A stretch of DNA of 64,000 nucleotides from an uncultured Bacilli bacterium (GCA_934085565.1 CAKOHG010000001.1:62001-126000), one strand, 5' to 3'. Positions 25,743 through 34,774 are shown, counted from the stretch's first letter. The notes: generated by a model not told the origin, from the letters alone. Made by a program: numbers and translations.

Positions 25743-27494
25743 ATGAAAAATATTAAAGAAGATGAATATTTAAGTAAAATTAATCATAGCTGTGCTCACG
25801 TTTTAGCACAAGCTGTCAAACATTTATATCCAAATGCTAAGTTTTGGGTAGGACCTGTTATTGAAGAAGGTTTTTATTATGATATGGATTTAGGTGACGT
25901 GACTTTAACAGAAGATGATTTAGATAAAATTGCTAAAGAAATGAAAAAAATCATTAAAGATGGAAAAAGAATTGTTCGTCATGAAATCTCTAAAGAAGAA
26001 GCTTTAGAAATGTTTAAAGATGATCCTTATAAAATAGATTTAATTGAAAATATGCCTGAGGGAGAAATTATTTCTTGTTATTCTCAAGGAGATTTTACAG
26101 ATCTTTGTCGTGGACCTCATGCTGATACCGTAAAAGAATGTAAGTATTTTAAATTATTAAAATTTTCAGGTGCTTACTATAAAGGTGATGCGAAAAATAA
26201 AATGTTACAAAGAATCTATGGGGTATGTTTTGCTAATGAGGAAGATTTAAATGAACATTTAGCAATGCTTGAAGAAGCTAAACAACGTGATCATCGTAAA
26301 TTAGGTAAAGATTTAGGCATTTTCATGTTTTCTGATTTAGTCGGCAAAGGATTACCTATGTGGTTACCTAATGGTTTTATCGTTCGTCGTAGTCTTGTTG
26401 ATTATATTACGGATAAAGAGCTTTCTCATGGTTATAAACATGTTATGACACCATCACTTGGTAGCGTAGAGCTTTATAAAACAAGTGGCCATTGGGATCA
26501 TTATAAAGAAGATATGTTTCCTGCTATGGAACTTGATAATGAATCTTATGTTCTAAGACCTATGAATTGTCCTCATCATATGATGATGTTTAAAAATTCT
26601 CTTCATTCTTATCGTGATCTTCCACTTCGTATTGCTGAAATTGCTAATGACTTTAGATATGAAGCGAGTGGAGCAGTATGTGGTATTGAAAGAACCAGAG
26701 CTTTTACCCAAAATGATTCCCATATTTTCTGTACCAAAGATCAAATAAAAACAGAATTTAAAGCTGTTATTGATTTAATTTTAGATGTCTATAAAGATTT
26801 CGGTTTTAAAGACTATCGTTTTCGTTTATCTTTAAGAGATAAAAATGACACTGAGAAATATTTTGGTAATGATGAATTATGGGCAAAAAGTGAACAAGAA
26901 CTTAGAGAAGTATTAGAAGAAATTCATGCAGATTATTATGAAGCTGAAGGAGAAGCAGCCTTTTATGGCCCTAAGTTAGATGTTCAAGTTAAAAGTGCTA
27001 TTGGCCATGATGTTACTTTATCAACCGTCCAACTTGATTATCAATTACCAGAAAGATTTGATTTAACTTACATTGATGAAAATGGTGAAAAACAAAGACC
27101 AGTTGTTATTCATAGAGCTATCCTAGGTTCCCTAGATCGTTTTATTGCCTTCTTACTTGAAGAAACGAAAGGCGTTTTACCATTATGGCTTGCCCCAGTT
27201 ATGATTAATGTTATTCCAGTTAATATTGATTATCATTTAGATTACGCGAAAAAAATTGAAAGTCTTTTATTAAAAGATCATATTCGTGTGGAAGTAGATA
27301 GTAGAAACGAAAAATTAGGTTATAAAATGCGTGAATCTGTTATGAAAAAAATACCTGTTACTTTAATTTTAGGCCAAAAAGAAGTGGATGAAAATCTTAT
27401 TAGTTATCGTGAATATGGTAGTGAAGAAACGCATACTTTAAGTTATGAAGAATTCGTTTCTTATTTAAAAAATAGAATAGAAAATAAAAAATAA
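25743..27494 (+). CDS. thrS: Threonyl-tRNA synthetase without TGS domain
   Basis: Charges tRNA-Thr. The 583-residue protein begins directly with the second additional domain (HSCAHVLAQAVK, the HxxxH editing motif) and lacks the roughly 60-residue N-terminal TGS domain of the usual 640-residue enzyme. The editing domain includes CRGPH; the catalytic core has the zinc ligands Cys in MNCPHHM, His in NDSHIFC and His in IHRAILGS. The anticodon-binding domain closes the protein. It is controlled by the Thr T-box upstream. Confidence 0.96.
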   Translation: MKNIKEDEYLSKINHSCAHVLAQAVKHLYPNAKFWVGPVIEEGFYYDMDLGDVTLTEDDLDKIAKEMKKIIKDGKRIVRHEISKEEALEMFKDDPYKIDLIENMPEGEIISCYSQGDFTDLCRGPHADTVKECKYFKLLKFSGAYYKGDAKNKMLQRIYGVCFANEEDLNEHLAMLEEAKQRDHRKLGKDLGIFMFSDLVGKGLPMWLPNGFIVRRSLVDYITDKELSHGYKHVMTPSLGSVELYKTSGHWDHYKEDMFPAMELDNESYVLRPMNCPHHMMMFKNSLHSYRDLPLRIAEIANDFRYEASGAVCGIERTRAFTQNDSHIFCTKDQIKTEFKAVIDLILDVYKDFGFKDYRFRLSLRDKNDTEKYFGNDELWAKSEQELREVLEEIHADYYEAEGEAAFYGPKLDVQVKSAIGHDVTLSTVQLDYQLPERFDLTYIDENGEKQRPVVIHRAILGSLDRFIAFLLEETKGVLPLWLAPVMINVIPVNIDYHLDYAKKIESLLLKDHIRVEVDSRNEKLGYKMRESVMKKIPVTLILGQKEVDENLISYREYGSEETHTLSYEEFVSYLKNRIENKK

Positions 27495-27547
27495 TTTTTT
27501 GCATTATTTAATTTAATAAATTCATATAAAAGGAGATGGGATAAAAG

Positions 27548-28030
27548 ATGAATATTGGTCAAGCTGCCTTAATTTTTATAGATGAAAATAAAATGGAGTT
27601 ATTACCTAAAAAGGAAGGCTTAACTCTTCATATTCAGTATGTTTTGGATCGTTCTAAAAAGGATAAATCGTTGCGAAAGATTGTGAATCAATTTGATGTC
27701 AAAAAAATTTTAGAAGAACCATCACTCATACAAAAAACTATCATTAAAGCTTTAGTAGAGAAGGGCTGTATTGTTTTTTGTAATATGTGTCCTCAAATCT
27801 TAGAAGAAACTAATCTCTTTATAGGATATGGACCACATGAAATTTCTGACTTTCAAAGAAGAAATTTAGAAGAATTAAAGAAACAGAAAATAGATGTTTA
27901 TGAAATGGGTATGCTGAATTCTTTAGAAGAATTTGAAGCAGTTTGTGATAATCTTTCTGCAAATTTAGGTGGAAATGTATGGATTGATTCTTATTTACAA
28001 AATGTTTCAGAAGTTCCATCTCGAAAATAA
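27548..28030 (+). CDS. Unknown protein, 160 residues
   Basis: Not recognised. A soluble alpha/beta protein without signal peptide, with a cysteine pair in the segment VFCNMCPQ near residues 78-84, an acidic C-terminal half and a predicted helix around 105-118. AAAGGAG lies upstream. It is followed 23 bases later by a second unknown gene of similar size; the two are probably co-transcribed. It lies between the thrS and serS operons, but no T-box precedes it. Confidence 0.55.
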   Translation: MNIGQAALIFIDENKMELLPKKEGLTLHIQYVLDRSKKDKSLRKIVNQFDVKKILEEPSLIQKTIIKALVEKGCIVFCNMCPQILEETNLFIGYGPHEISDFQRRNLEELKKQKIDVYEMGMLNSLEEFEAVCDNLSANLGGNVWIDSYLQNVSEVPSRK

Positions 28031-28053
28031 TTTTAATAAAGGAATGATTTTAT

Positions 28054-28566
28054 ATGGATTATTGCTTGCAAGAAAATGGGTTATTAAAACCTTTTGAAAA
28101 TGAAAATACTATTTTTAAAAATCCAAATGATATTCGCAATTTTGCAATAACATGCATATTTACAGATGATCAAGATAGAATTTTACGAAGTAAAAATATT
28201 CGCCATCATTATTATGCTTTAAGAACTTTATTTGAACAAACCAAAAAGATAAGAGAATATATTTTATCTGCTGACATGATAGATCAGTGTTATTGTGAAG
28301 CAAGTGAATCTTTTTGCCAACATGGCGGGGGTTTACTGAGTACAAATGCTCCAGATTCGTATAAAAGAATATTTAATAATTATTTGTATTTACCGGATAA
28401 ATTAAATGAATATCAAAAGAATGTCTTACAAGAACAATATGAATTTTTATGCCAAGAAGATAAGGTATCAATTTTTAAATATGATCTTGATAGGAGAACA
28501 TTTAAAGAATTAAATTCGGATCCCAAAATTTATCAAGAAATATTAAAAAAAGAGCTTTTTAAATAA
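28054..28566 (+). CDS. Unknown protein, 170 residues
   Basis: Not recognised. Soluble protein with an aromatic- and Cys/His-containing middle (IRHHYYALR near 50, QCYCEASESFCQHGG near 92), which might bind a metal. The tail is charged and helical. It lies 23 bases after the preceding unknown gene with AAAGGA in front, so they look like an operon of two. The next transcript (Ser T-box) begins right after its stop. Confidence 0.5.
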   Translation: MDYCLQENGLLKPFENENTIFKNPNDIRNFAITCIFTDDQDRILRSKNIRHHYYALRTLFEQTKKIREYILSADMIDQCYCEASESFCQHGGGLLSTNAPDSYKRIFNNYLYLPDKLNEYQKNVLQEQYEFLCQEDKVSIFKYDLDRRTFKELNSDPKIYQEILKKELFK

Positions 28567-28570
28567 AAAC

Positions 28571-28580
28571 ATGTTATAAT
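28571..28580 (+). promoter_or_regulatory. Extended -10 promoter of the serine T-box operon
   Basis: TG-T-TATAAT (28572-28580); no convincing -35 box is visible, as expected for an extended -10 promoter. Confidence 0.5.
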
Positions 28581-28586
28581 AAATTA

Positions 28587-28786
28587 TGAAAGCAGAAGAA
28601 AGATTAGTAATAAAAGTTATTTGTTAAAGAAAGACTGTGGTTGATGTGAACAGTTCAAAAGCTTTTAGGAATCTCCTTTCTTAGTGGAGTTAATCTCTCC
28701 CGGCTTTAAGCCGTTATCTTAAATTAAGTAAATTAAAGGATGGCACCGTCATTATGACTCCTTTTTAAAGGGCCATTCTTTTTTTA
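28587..28786 (+). ncRNA. T-box riboswitch, serine-specific
   Basis: Leader of the serS operon. Stem I pairs AAGAAAG/CTTTCTT and TAAAAG/CTTTTA; the internal loop carries AGTA on the 5' side and GAA-TCT on the 3' side, so the specifier is TCT (28672-28674), a Ser codon. GGTTGATGTGAAC is the conserved distal element. The T-box TGGCACCG starts at 28741, 69 bases after the specifier. The terminator pairs GGATGGC with GCCATTC before a T run. Confidence 0.93.
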
Positions 28787-28801
28787 TTAGGAGGAAATAA
28801 T

Positions 28802-29281
28802 ATGTTTCAAGAAGAAGAGTATCTTTTATACAAACAAATGCCTATTTATGAGAGATCTTTAATTTTAGTTAAAGTATTATTTAAAAATAAAAAAGATAAA
28901 GGTGGGCATTTTTACATAAATCATTTAAGACATGTCAGTAGAGATTTAAAAGGAGAAAAGTTAAAGGCTATGGGGCTTATGCATGATGTGTTAGAAGATA
29001 CTGATATGACACCCGAAGAAATGAAAAAATTAGGATATAATGATGAATTTATTACGGTTGTAAAACTCCTTACAAACACTTATCCTTCTTATGATGAATA
29101 CATAGATAATCTCATAAAAAGTAATAATAAAGATGCTTTTGCAATTAAACTAAAAGATTTACTTGATAACATGGATTTAACCAGACTTCAAATGGTAAGT
29201 GAAAAGGATATCAATCGATCGAAAAGGTATATAATTGCTTACTTAAAAATAATTAATAAAATGGAAGGTGAAATAATATGA
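28802..29281 (+). CDS. HD-domain protein resembling small alarmone (ppGpp) hydrolases
   Basis: A 159-residue protein built like the hydrolase half of RelA/SpoT or a MESH1-type small alarmone hydrolase. It shows HLRHVSRDL (first His), GLMHDVLEDTDM (the HD motif followed by the ED pair typical of this group) and KLKDLLDNMD (the closing Asp). There is no synthetase or TGS domain. It lies directly behind the Ser T-box with GGAGG in front and overlaps serS by 4 bases (ATGA). It should therefore be raised together with SerRS when serine tRNA is uncharged. Substrate specificity is inferred. Confidence 0.7.
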   Translation: MFQEEEYLLYKQMPIYERSLILVKVLFKNKKDKGGHFYINHLRHVSRDLKGEKLKAMGLMHDVLEDTDMTPEEMKKLGYNDEFITVVKLLTNTYPSYDEYIDNLIKSNNKDAFAIKLKDLLDNMDLTRLQMVSEKDINRSKRYIIAYLKIINKMEGEII

Positions 29282-30561
29282 TAGATATAAAATTAATAAG
29301 AGAAAATCGTGATTTAGTAAAAGAAAATATAAAGAAAAAATTTCAAGATGAAAAATTAGGCCTTGTGGATGAAGTTTATGATTTAGATGTTACCATGAGA
29401 GAAACTCAAACCAAAAAAGATGCTTTAAAAGCTAAGAAAAACAAACTTAGTGGTGAAATAGGGCTTCTTATGAAAGATAAAAAAGTTGAGGAAGCTAATA
29501 AAATAAAAGAAGAAATTAATCAAATGAGTGAAGAAATCGAGGAACTAGAAACTCGTCAAACTACTTGTGAAGCAGAAATCAAAAAAAGAATGATGGTGAT
29601 TCCTCAAATAATGGATCCATCTGTTCCAATTGGTAAAGATGATTCTGAGAATGTTGAAGTTCAAAGATTTGGAGATCCAGCGGTACCAAGTTATGAGATT
29701 CCTTATCATGCTGATATTATTGAATCTTTTGGGGGCATGGATAAAGAAGCTGCAGGACGTACAAGTGGCCAAGGCTTTTATTATTTAATTGGCGATATTG
29801 CTAGACTTCATGAAGCTATGCTTGCCTATGCCAGAGATTTTATGATTAAGGCCGGATTTACATATGCTATTCCTCCTTTTATGATTCATAGTGATGTCGT
29901 AACAGGTGTTATGTCTTTTCCAGAAATGGAAGCTATGATGTATAAAATTGAAGGTGAAGATTTATATTTAATTGGTACCAGTGAACATAGTATGATTGGC
30001 AAATTTAAAGACCAAATTATTAAAGAAAGTGAACTTCCTATTAGTATGACAAGTTATTCTCCTTGCTTTAGAAAAGAAGGCGGATCACATGGTTTAGAGG
30101 AAAGAGGCTTATACCGTGTTCACCAATTTGAAAAACAAGAAATGATTGTTATTTGTGAACCAGAAGAAGCTATGGATTGGTACAACAAGATGTGGCGTCT
30201 TACGGTTGAATTCTTTAGAAGCTTAGATGTTCCTGTTAGACAATTAGAATGTTGTTCTGGAGATTTAGCTGATTTAAAAGTAAAATCTTGTGATATCGAA
30301 GCATGGAGTCCAAGACAACAAAAATATTTTGAAGTAGGAAGTTGCTCTAATTTAGGAGATGCTCAAGCAAGACGTCTTGGTATTCGTAAAAAAGGTGAGA
30401 AAGGAACTTATTATTTAAATACTCTTAACAATACAGTTGTCGCAACTCCAAGAGGACTAATTGCTGTTATCGAAAATAATTATCAAGAAGATGGCTCTGT
30501 TAAAATTCCAAAAGTATTACAACCATACATGGGTGGTTTAGAAGTTATTAAAAGAAAATAG
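29278..30561 (+). CDS. serS: Seryl-tRNA synthetase
   Basis: Charges tRNA-Ser. The 427-residue class II enzyme has the long N-terminal antiparallel coiled coil (about 28-105) that holds the long variable arm of tRNA-Ser, motif 2 around FRKEGG with the downstream GLYRVHQFEKQE, and motif 3 near the C-terminus ending in ATPRGLIAVIE. It is coupled to the HD hydrolase gene and controlled by the Ser T-box. Confidence 0.97.
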   Translation: MIDIKLIRENRDLVKENIKKKFQDEKLGLVDEVYDLDVTMRETQTKKDALKAKKNKLSGEIGLLMKDKKVEEANKIKEEINQMSEEIEELETRQTTCEAEIKKRMMVIPQIMDPSVPIGKDDSENVEVQRFGDPAVPSYEIPYHADIIESFGGMDKEAAGRTSGQGFYYLIGDIARLHEAMLAYARDFMIKAGFTYAIPPFMIHSDVVTGVMSFPEMEAMMYKIEGEDLYLIGTSEHSMIGKFKDQIIKESELPISMTSYSPCFRKEGGSHGLEERGLYRVHQFEKQEMIVICEPEEAMDWYNKMWRLTVEFFRSLDVPVRQLECCSGDLADLKVKSCDIEAWSPRQQKYFEVGSCSNLGDAQARRLGIRKKGEKGTYYLNTLNNTVVATPRGLIAVIENNYQEDGSVKIPKVLQPYMGGLEVIKRK

Positions 30562-30564
30562 AAA

Positions 30565-30597
30565 ATTGAAGACTTAATTAATGGTCTTCTTTTTTTC
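30565..30597 (+). terminator. Terminator after serS
   Basis: GAAGAC (30568-30573) pairs with GTCTTC (30584-30589), then T run. Confidence 0.8.
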
Positions 30598-30672
30598 TAA
30601 AAAAAGTTCTTGTATTTACTGTATTTTAATTTTTTGTTATACTAATAATAGAGAATAAAAGGAGAGAACAAA

Positions 30673-32652
30673 ATGAATCAAAGTGATATTAAGGCCTTAA
30701 ATGAATTAAAGATGTTAAGTATTGATATGATAAATAATGCAAAGGGGGGACATCCTGGAACCGTTTTATCTATGGCACCTGTAATGTACACTCTTTTTAC
30801 GCGTATTTTAAGAGTAGATAGTAAAAATAATAATTATTTTAATCGTGATAGAGTTATTCTTTCTTCTAGTGGACTTACTCCTTTATATTATGCCATGTGT
30901 TATATGGCGGGTTATCCTATTAAAAAAGAAGATCTTATGAACTATCGTCGTTTAAACGGACTTCCTGCTACCCCAGAACTTCATAATCCTTTGTTTATGG
31001 AAGCAACTACAGGAAATGCAGGAGATGGAGTAGGCATAAGTACTGGAATTGCTTTAGGAAGAAGATATATTGAATCTTTAATCAAAGAAGAAGATAATAA
31101 AATTAATTTATATGATTTTACCACTTATTGTTTTTTAAGTGACGCAGATATGATGAGTGGAGCAAGTCTTGAAGCTTTTTCTTTTGCTGGTAGTCAAAAA
31201 TTAGGCCATCTTGTCTTTTTATACGACAATAATAGAATTGGTATGGAAGGTAGTTTAGAAACTGTTTTTGATGAAAATTTAGCTAAATCATTTGAAGCTA
31301 AAGGATTTTATGTCGACACTTTAAAAAGTGATGTCACTATAAAAGATATTGAAAAAGCCATTGTAAATGCTCGTTCTCTTAATAAACCTGCTTTACTCAT
31401 TTTTAATACTGTAATTGGTAAAGATTCTTTTAACGAAGGCAAAAATATTTTGCATTCAGGCGTTCTTTCTTTTGACGATGCAAACAACTTAAGAAGAAAA
31501 TATAACTTATTCTTACCACCTTTTGAAGTATCCAAAGATTCTTTGATTTTTATTGAATCCCAAATGACAACTCGTATGCAAAAAATAAAAGAAAAGTGGA
31601 ATGAAAGTTATGCTCGAGCTAAAAATATTAATAATGAAAATTTAAATAATATTTTATTTTTACTAGAAAATGGTACCACGGATATTTCTTTTGCAAGTGA
31701 AAATTATAAAATCAATGATGCCTATCGTGAGGCTTTAATTGAAACTAATAATAAAGTTATGAATTTAATTAGTCCTAAGAGTAATTTGTTTTTAGGAGGA
31801 AGTGCTGGCTTAAGTCTTTATTGCCGTACCAATTTAAATGGTTTTCAATATATGAATGAAAATAGTCCTAAAGCTAAAAATATTCGCTTTGGGGTCAGAG
31901 AAAGAGCTATGGGTTATATTGTGAATGGTATGGCTTTACTAGGCTTACGCGTGTTTTCTTCTACTTTACTTAGCTATGCTGATGAAATGAAATCTTCTAT
32001 TAGACAAGGCGCTATTATGAGTCTTCCTGTAACGTACATATTTACTCATGATTCTTTATATAATAGCGAAGAAAGTAGTCTAAATATTCCGGTAGAACAG
32101 TTAGATATGTTAAGGTCTATTCCTAATTTATATGTCTTTAGACCTAGTGATATTGAAGAAGTTATGGGGTCTTGGGAAACTATTTTGAAAATTAAAAAGC
32201 CATGTGCTTTAATTATTACTAAAAATGATAGTCCTAAATTACCTAATTCTAGTGCTAAAAAGGTAATCGGCGGAGCTTATATTATCAAAAGCGAAAAAGC
32301 AAGATTAGACGGGATTATTATTTCTAGTGGTAGTGAACTTATCAGTGCTATGCAAATTGCTTATGATTTAGAAATGAAAGGCTTAGATATCCGTGTTGTT
32401 TCTATGCCATCATTAGAACTTTTTAAACTTCAAGACAAAACATACAAAGAAAGTATTATACCCCCTCATGTTAAAACGGTAGTCATAGAATCATCTTTAG
32501 GTTTATCTTTAAAAGAATACGCGACAAACGAAGATTATCTTTTAAATATCGCGGATTATCCAAACAATGGTCTTCCTATTGAAGTTTTACAACAAATGAG
32601 TTTTGATTATGATAGTTTAAAATTAAAAGTAGAAGCTTTGCTTTCTAAGTAG
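30673..32652 (+). CDS. tkt: Transketolase
   Basis: Thiamine-diphosphate enzyme of the pentose phosphate pathway, 659 residues, full length. The N-terminal GGHPGT, the GDGVGISTGIALG segment, the acid GVRERAMG in the Pyr domain and the C-terminal FRPSDIEE are typical. The cofactor-binding GDG...N motif is altered to DAD at about residues 157-159, with the metal-binding second Asp and the Asn (YDNNRIG) kept. It is monocistronic. With phosphoketolase at 37-39 kb it indicates that pentose phosphates are central in this organism's sugar metabolism. Confidence 0.93.
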   Translation: MNQSDIKALNELKMLSIDMINNAKGGHPGTVLSMAPVMYTLFTRILRVDSKNNNYFNRDRVILSSSGLTPLYYAMCYMAGYPIKKEDLMNYRRLNGLPATPELHNPLFMEATTGNAGDGVGISTGIALGRRYIESLIKEEDNKINLYDFTTYCFLSDADMMSGASLEAFSFAGSQKLGHLVFLYDNNRIGMEGSLETVFDENLAKSFEAKGFYVDTLKSDVTIKDIEKAIVNARSLNKPALLIFNTVIGKDSFNEGKNILHSGVLSFDDANNLRRKYNLFLPPFEVSKDSLIFIESQMTTRMQKIKEKWNESYARAKNINNENLNNILFLLENGTTDISFASENYKINDAYREALIETNNKVMNLISPKSNLFLGGSAGLSLYCRTNLNGFQYMNENSPKAKNIRFGVRERAMGYIVNGMALLGLRVFSSTLLSYADEMKSSIRQGAIMSLPVTYIFTHDSLYNSEESSLNIPVEQLDMLRSIPNLYVFRPSDIEEVMGSWETILKIKKPCALIITKNDSPKLPNSSAKKVIGGAYIIKSEKARLDGIIISSGSELISAMQIAYDLEMKGLDIRVVSMPSLELFKLQDKTYKESIIPPHVKTVVIESSLGLSLKEYATNEDYLLNIADYPNNGLPIEVLQQMSFDYDSLKLKVEALLSK

Positions 32653-32707
32653 TTAATTCGACAAAATGTTTTCAACTTTTTTGCTATTCTAAAGAGGGTG
32701 AAAGAGT

Positions 32708-33133
32708 ATGAGAACATTTTATTTTTTTGAAATTAAACCAGAGTTAGTAGCTTTATTAAAAGACAATCCTTATGAGTTATTTAAAACATTAGAAACGATT
32801 TATTATCAGAATTTAGATTTAGAAACCAGTTATCAATTTATTAGACAACTTATTAATCCTATTCCTATTAAAAATTTGGATATATCTTTATTTAAAAAGT
32901 ATAAAGAAAATTATTTTTATACTAAATATAAAAATGTTCATTCTTTACATGATGTTTTTAGAAGAGAAAATACTATTTTGAAACTATATAAAACTTATTT
33001 AAAAATGGAAACGAATGTAGTTAAACCTAAATTTTTAGAAGAATTACAAAAAAATCACAACTTTTTTGTTTGTGATTTTAAGGAAAAAGATTATTTTTGG
33101 TTAGATTCTTTATCTTTTACAATGATAGGTTGA
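32708..33133 (+). CDS. sirA: Sporulation inhibitor of replication SirA
   Basis: SirA binds domain I of DnaA and blocks new rounds of replication when a Bacillus cell commits to sporulation. This 141-residue protein matches in size and layout: an N-terminal strand-rich FYFFEIK start, the central LINPIPIKNL segment comparable with the QPIPI motif of Bacillus SirA, and the ending VCDFKEKDYFWL comparable with the DF..K.YGWL ending. Identity is low, so the call rests on this pattern and on the other spore genes nearby. Its last 43 bases overlap the convergent tmcAL gene, and the tmcAL terminator hairpin lies in its coding region. Confidence 0.7.
   Translation: MRTFYFFEIKPELVALLKDNPYELFKTLETIYYQNLDLETSYQFIRQLINPIPIKNLDISLFKKYKENYFYTKYKNVHSLHDVFRRENTILKLYKTYLKMETNVVKPKFLEELQKNHNFFVCDFKEKDYFWLDSLSFTMIG
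33047..33080 (-). terminator. Terminator of tmcAL, embedded in the sirA coding sequence
   Basis: AAAATCACAA (33051-33060) and TTGTGATTTT (33070-33079) are exact complements; on the minus strand the stem is followed by a T run (A tract 33048-33054 on plus). It lies 11 bases after the tmcAL stop. Confidence 0.8.
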
Positions 33134-34200
33134 TTTAAATTATCAAAAACCATGGTATTTTTAGATGATAAAATTTGATATAAATAAGACGCTCTTTTTT
33201 CAATTTCATAAACACGACTATTATAATCTGTCGTGGTCATTAAAGAAGGCTTATTATTTTTTAAATAGTCTTGACCGTGTTTGTTAAAACCTAAAATTTT
33301 TACATACGTTAAAGGTGTTTTGACATCTTCTTTAGTAATGCCAAGTAAGATATGAATAAGCATTCTATTTAATCGGTTGTAAGTATATCGTTTACTTTTT
33401 AAATGTTCTAAAAGTTCTTTTACAGTGTGAACCTTTAATATTTCTTTTTTTAACTTGTTATCTAAGCCTTCTGTCACGTCTAAATAAGTATTTAAATTGT
33501 TTTCGGTAAGTATCTTAAAGCGAAGAAGTTCAAAAAGTAAAGACTCATTAATTTTATTTAAGACTTCTAAAGACTCTTTAGGCATGTAGAAAGAAACGTC
33601 TTCATTTTCTTCTAGTTTATGACGGATATTAGAAGCAGAAATAATTTTTTCATTTGCCTTGATATCATGAAAATCATTGGTTCTTAAAATGGTTTCATAG
33701 GTCATATCATAATTGTTTTTTAAAATGGCTTTAATATAGGAAATTGCTAAAATGTCATTAGGCCCGATTTTTTCCTCTTCCTTTAAAGCTTCATTTAGGC
33801 GTTTTGGATAAGAAAGAGGACTTTTTTTTATCCTGAAATCTTCTTCTAATTGTAATGAGGCTAAATGGTGAAGTTTCAAGGTGTCTTCGGTTTCACTACC
33901 AAAAATGATTTTTTTAACACCTAAGTGATGTAGCAAAGTGACACTTACATTAGCAAAAGTATCTGCTGATTGTGTTCCAAATAAAGTAGGAAGTTCCATA
34001 ACAATATCTACCTTATTTATAATGGCAATTCTTGTTTTATCTTCTTTACTTGAAAGACTTATTTGACCTCTTTCTAAAAAATAACCATTTAAACATAAAA
34101 TAATTAAAGAAGAGGGATATTTCTTTTTAATTTCTTCTATATGATAGATATGACCATTATGAAAAGGGGAGTATTCACAGATAATACCAATAATTTGCAT
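33091..34200 (-). CDS. tmcAL: tRNA(Met) cytidine acetate ligase TmcAL
   Basis: TmcAL (formerly YlbM) uses acetate and ATP to form N4-acetylcytidine at the wobble base of elongator tRNA-Met. The 369-residue protein shows the nucleotidyltransferase start GIICEYSPFHNGHIYHI with the HxGH motif, the FLERG and MELPTLFGTQSAD motifs and the FGSE turn near residue 98, followed by the SASN-type ISASNIRHKL motif. AGAGGTG precedes the start. It is convergent with sirA and divergent from yceD. Confidence 0.94.
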   Translation of the reverse strand: MQIIGIICEYSPFHNGHIYHIEEIKKKYPSSLIILCLNGYFLERGQISLSSKEDKTRIAIINKVDIVMELPTLFGTQSADTFANVSVTLLHHLGVKKIIFGSETEDTLKLHHLASLQLEEDFRIKKSPLSYPKRLNEALKEEEKIGPNDILAISYIKAILKNNYDMTYETILRTNDFHDIKANEKIISASNIRHKLEENEDVSFYMPKESLEVLNKINESLLFELLRFKILTENNLNTYLDVTEGLDNKLKKEILKVHTVKELLEHLKSKRYTYNRLNRMLIHILLGITKEDVKTPLTYVKILGFNKHGQDYLKNNKPSLMTTTDYNSRVYEIEKRASYLYQILSSKNTMVFDNLNQPIIVKDKESNQK

Positions 34201-34293
34201 ATTTTCACCTCTTTTTTTAGTTTATCATGAACTCCTACTTGTGTAAAATTATTTTTAAAGGTATAATACATGTACAGAAGAAAGGTGATAAAT

Positions 34294-34770
34294 GTGGATT
34301 TACAAAAAGTATTTGTCCGTCCTTTACATGAGGATGTTTCTGTTCATTTAGATAAAGAACTTTATGAGCCTACCGGCATTTTAGATATCCCTCCTTTTAA
34401 TTTATCTATTGATATTCTTTTGGATGCTAATCAAGATTATCATTTAGTTTTAAAAGCAGATTTAAGTCTTACTTTAAGTGACGCGAGAACTTGTAAACCA
34501 GTGTCTTATCCTGTTCATCTTGATTTTGAAGAAAAAATTGAAGAAGACAGTGAAATATGTGGCAGATTTTTGGAAAATTCACAAAATACACTTGATATTC
34601 TGAGTATTTTATGGGAAAATATTGTACTGGAAATTCCAATTAGTTATACCGAATCTGATGAGTTAAATCTTAAAGAGGAAGGTTATCAAGTAAATGGGAA
34701 TGAGAGTGGAGAAAATATCGATCCAAGGCTAGCTCCTCTATTGGAGTTATTGGATAAGGAAAAGGAGTGA
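34294..34770 (+). CDS. DUF177 (YceD) family protein
   Basis: A 158-residue member of the DUF177/YceD family, which is nearly always encoded next to rpmF and has been linked to large-subunit or 23S rRNA metabolism. The DARTCKPVSYP segment corresponds to the conserved cysteine region of the family, and the tail DPRLAPLLELLD is characteristic. I chose GTG 34294, with AGGTGA five bases ahead; the in-frame ATG at 34270 is only three bases behind a TATAAT (34262-34267) and cannot be used. Confidence 0.88.
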   Translation: MDLQKVFVRPLHEDVSVHLDKELYEPTGILDIPPFNLSIDILLDANQDYHLVLKADLSLTLSDARTCKPVSYPVHLDFEEKIEEDSEICGRFLENSQNTLDILSILWENIVLEIPISYTESDELNLKEEGYQVNGNESGENIDPRLAPLLELLDKEKE

Positions 34771-34774
34771 AACT

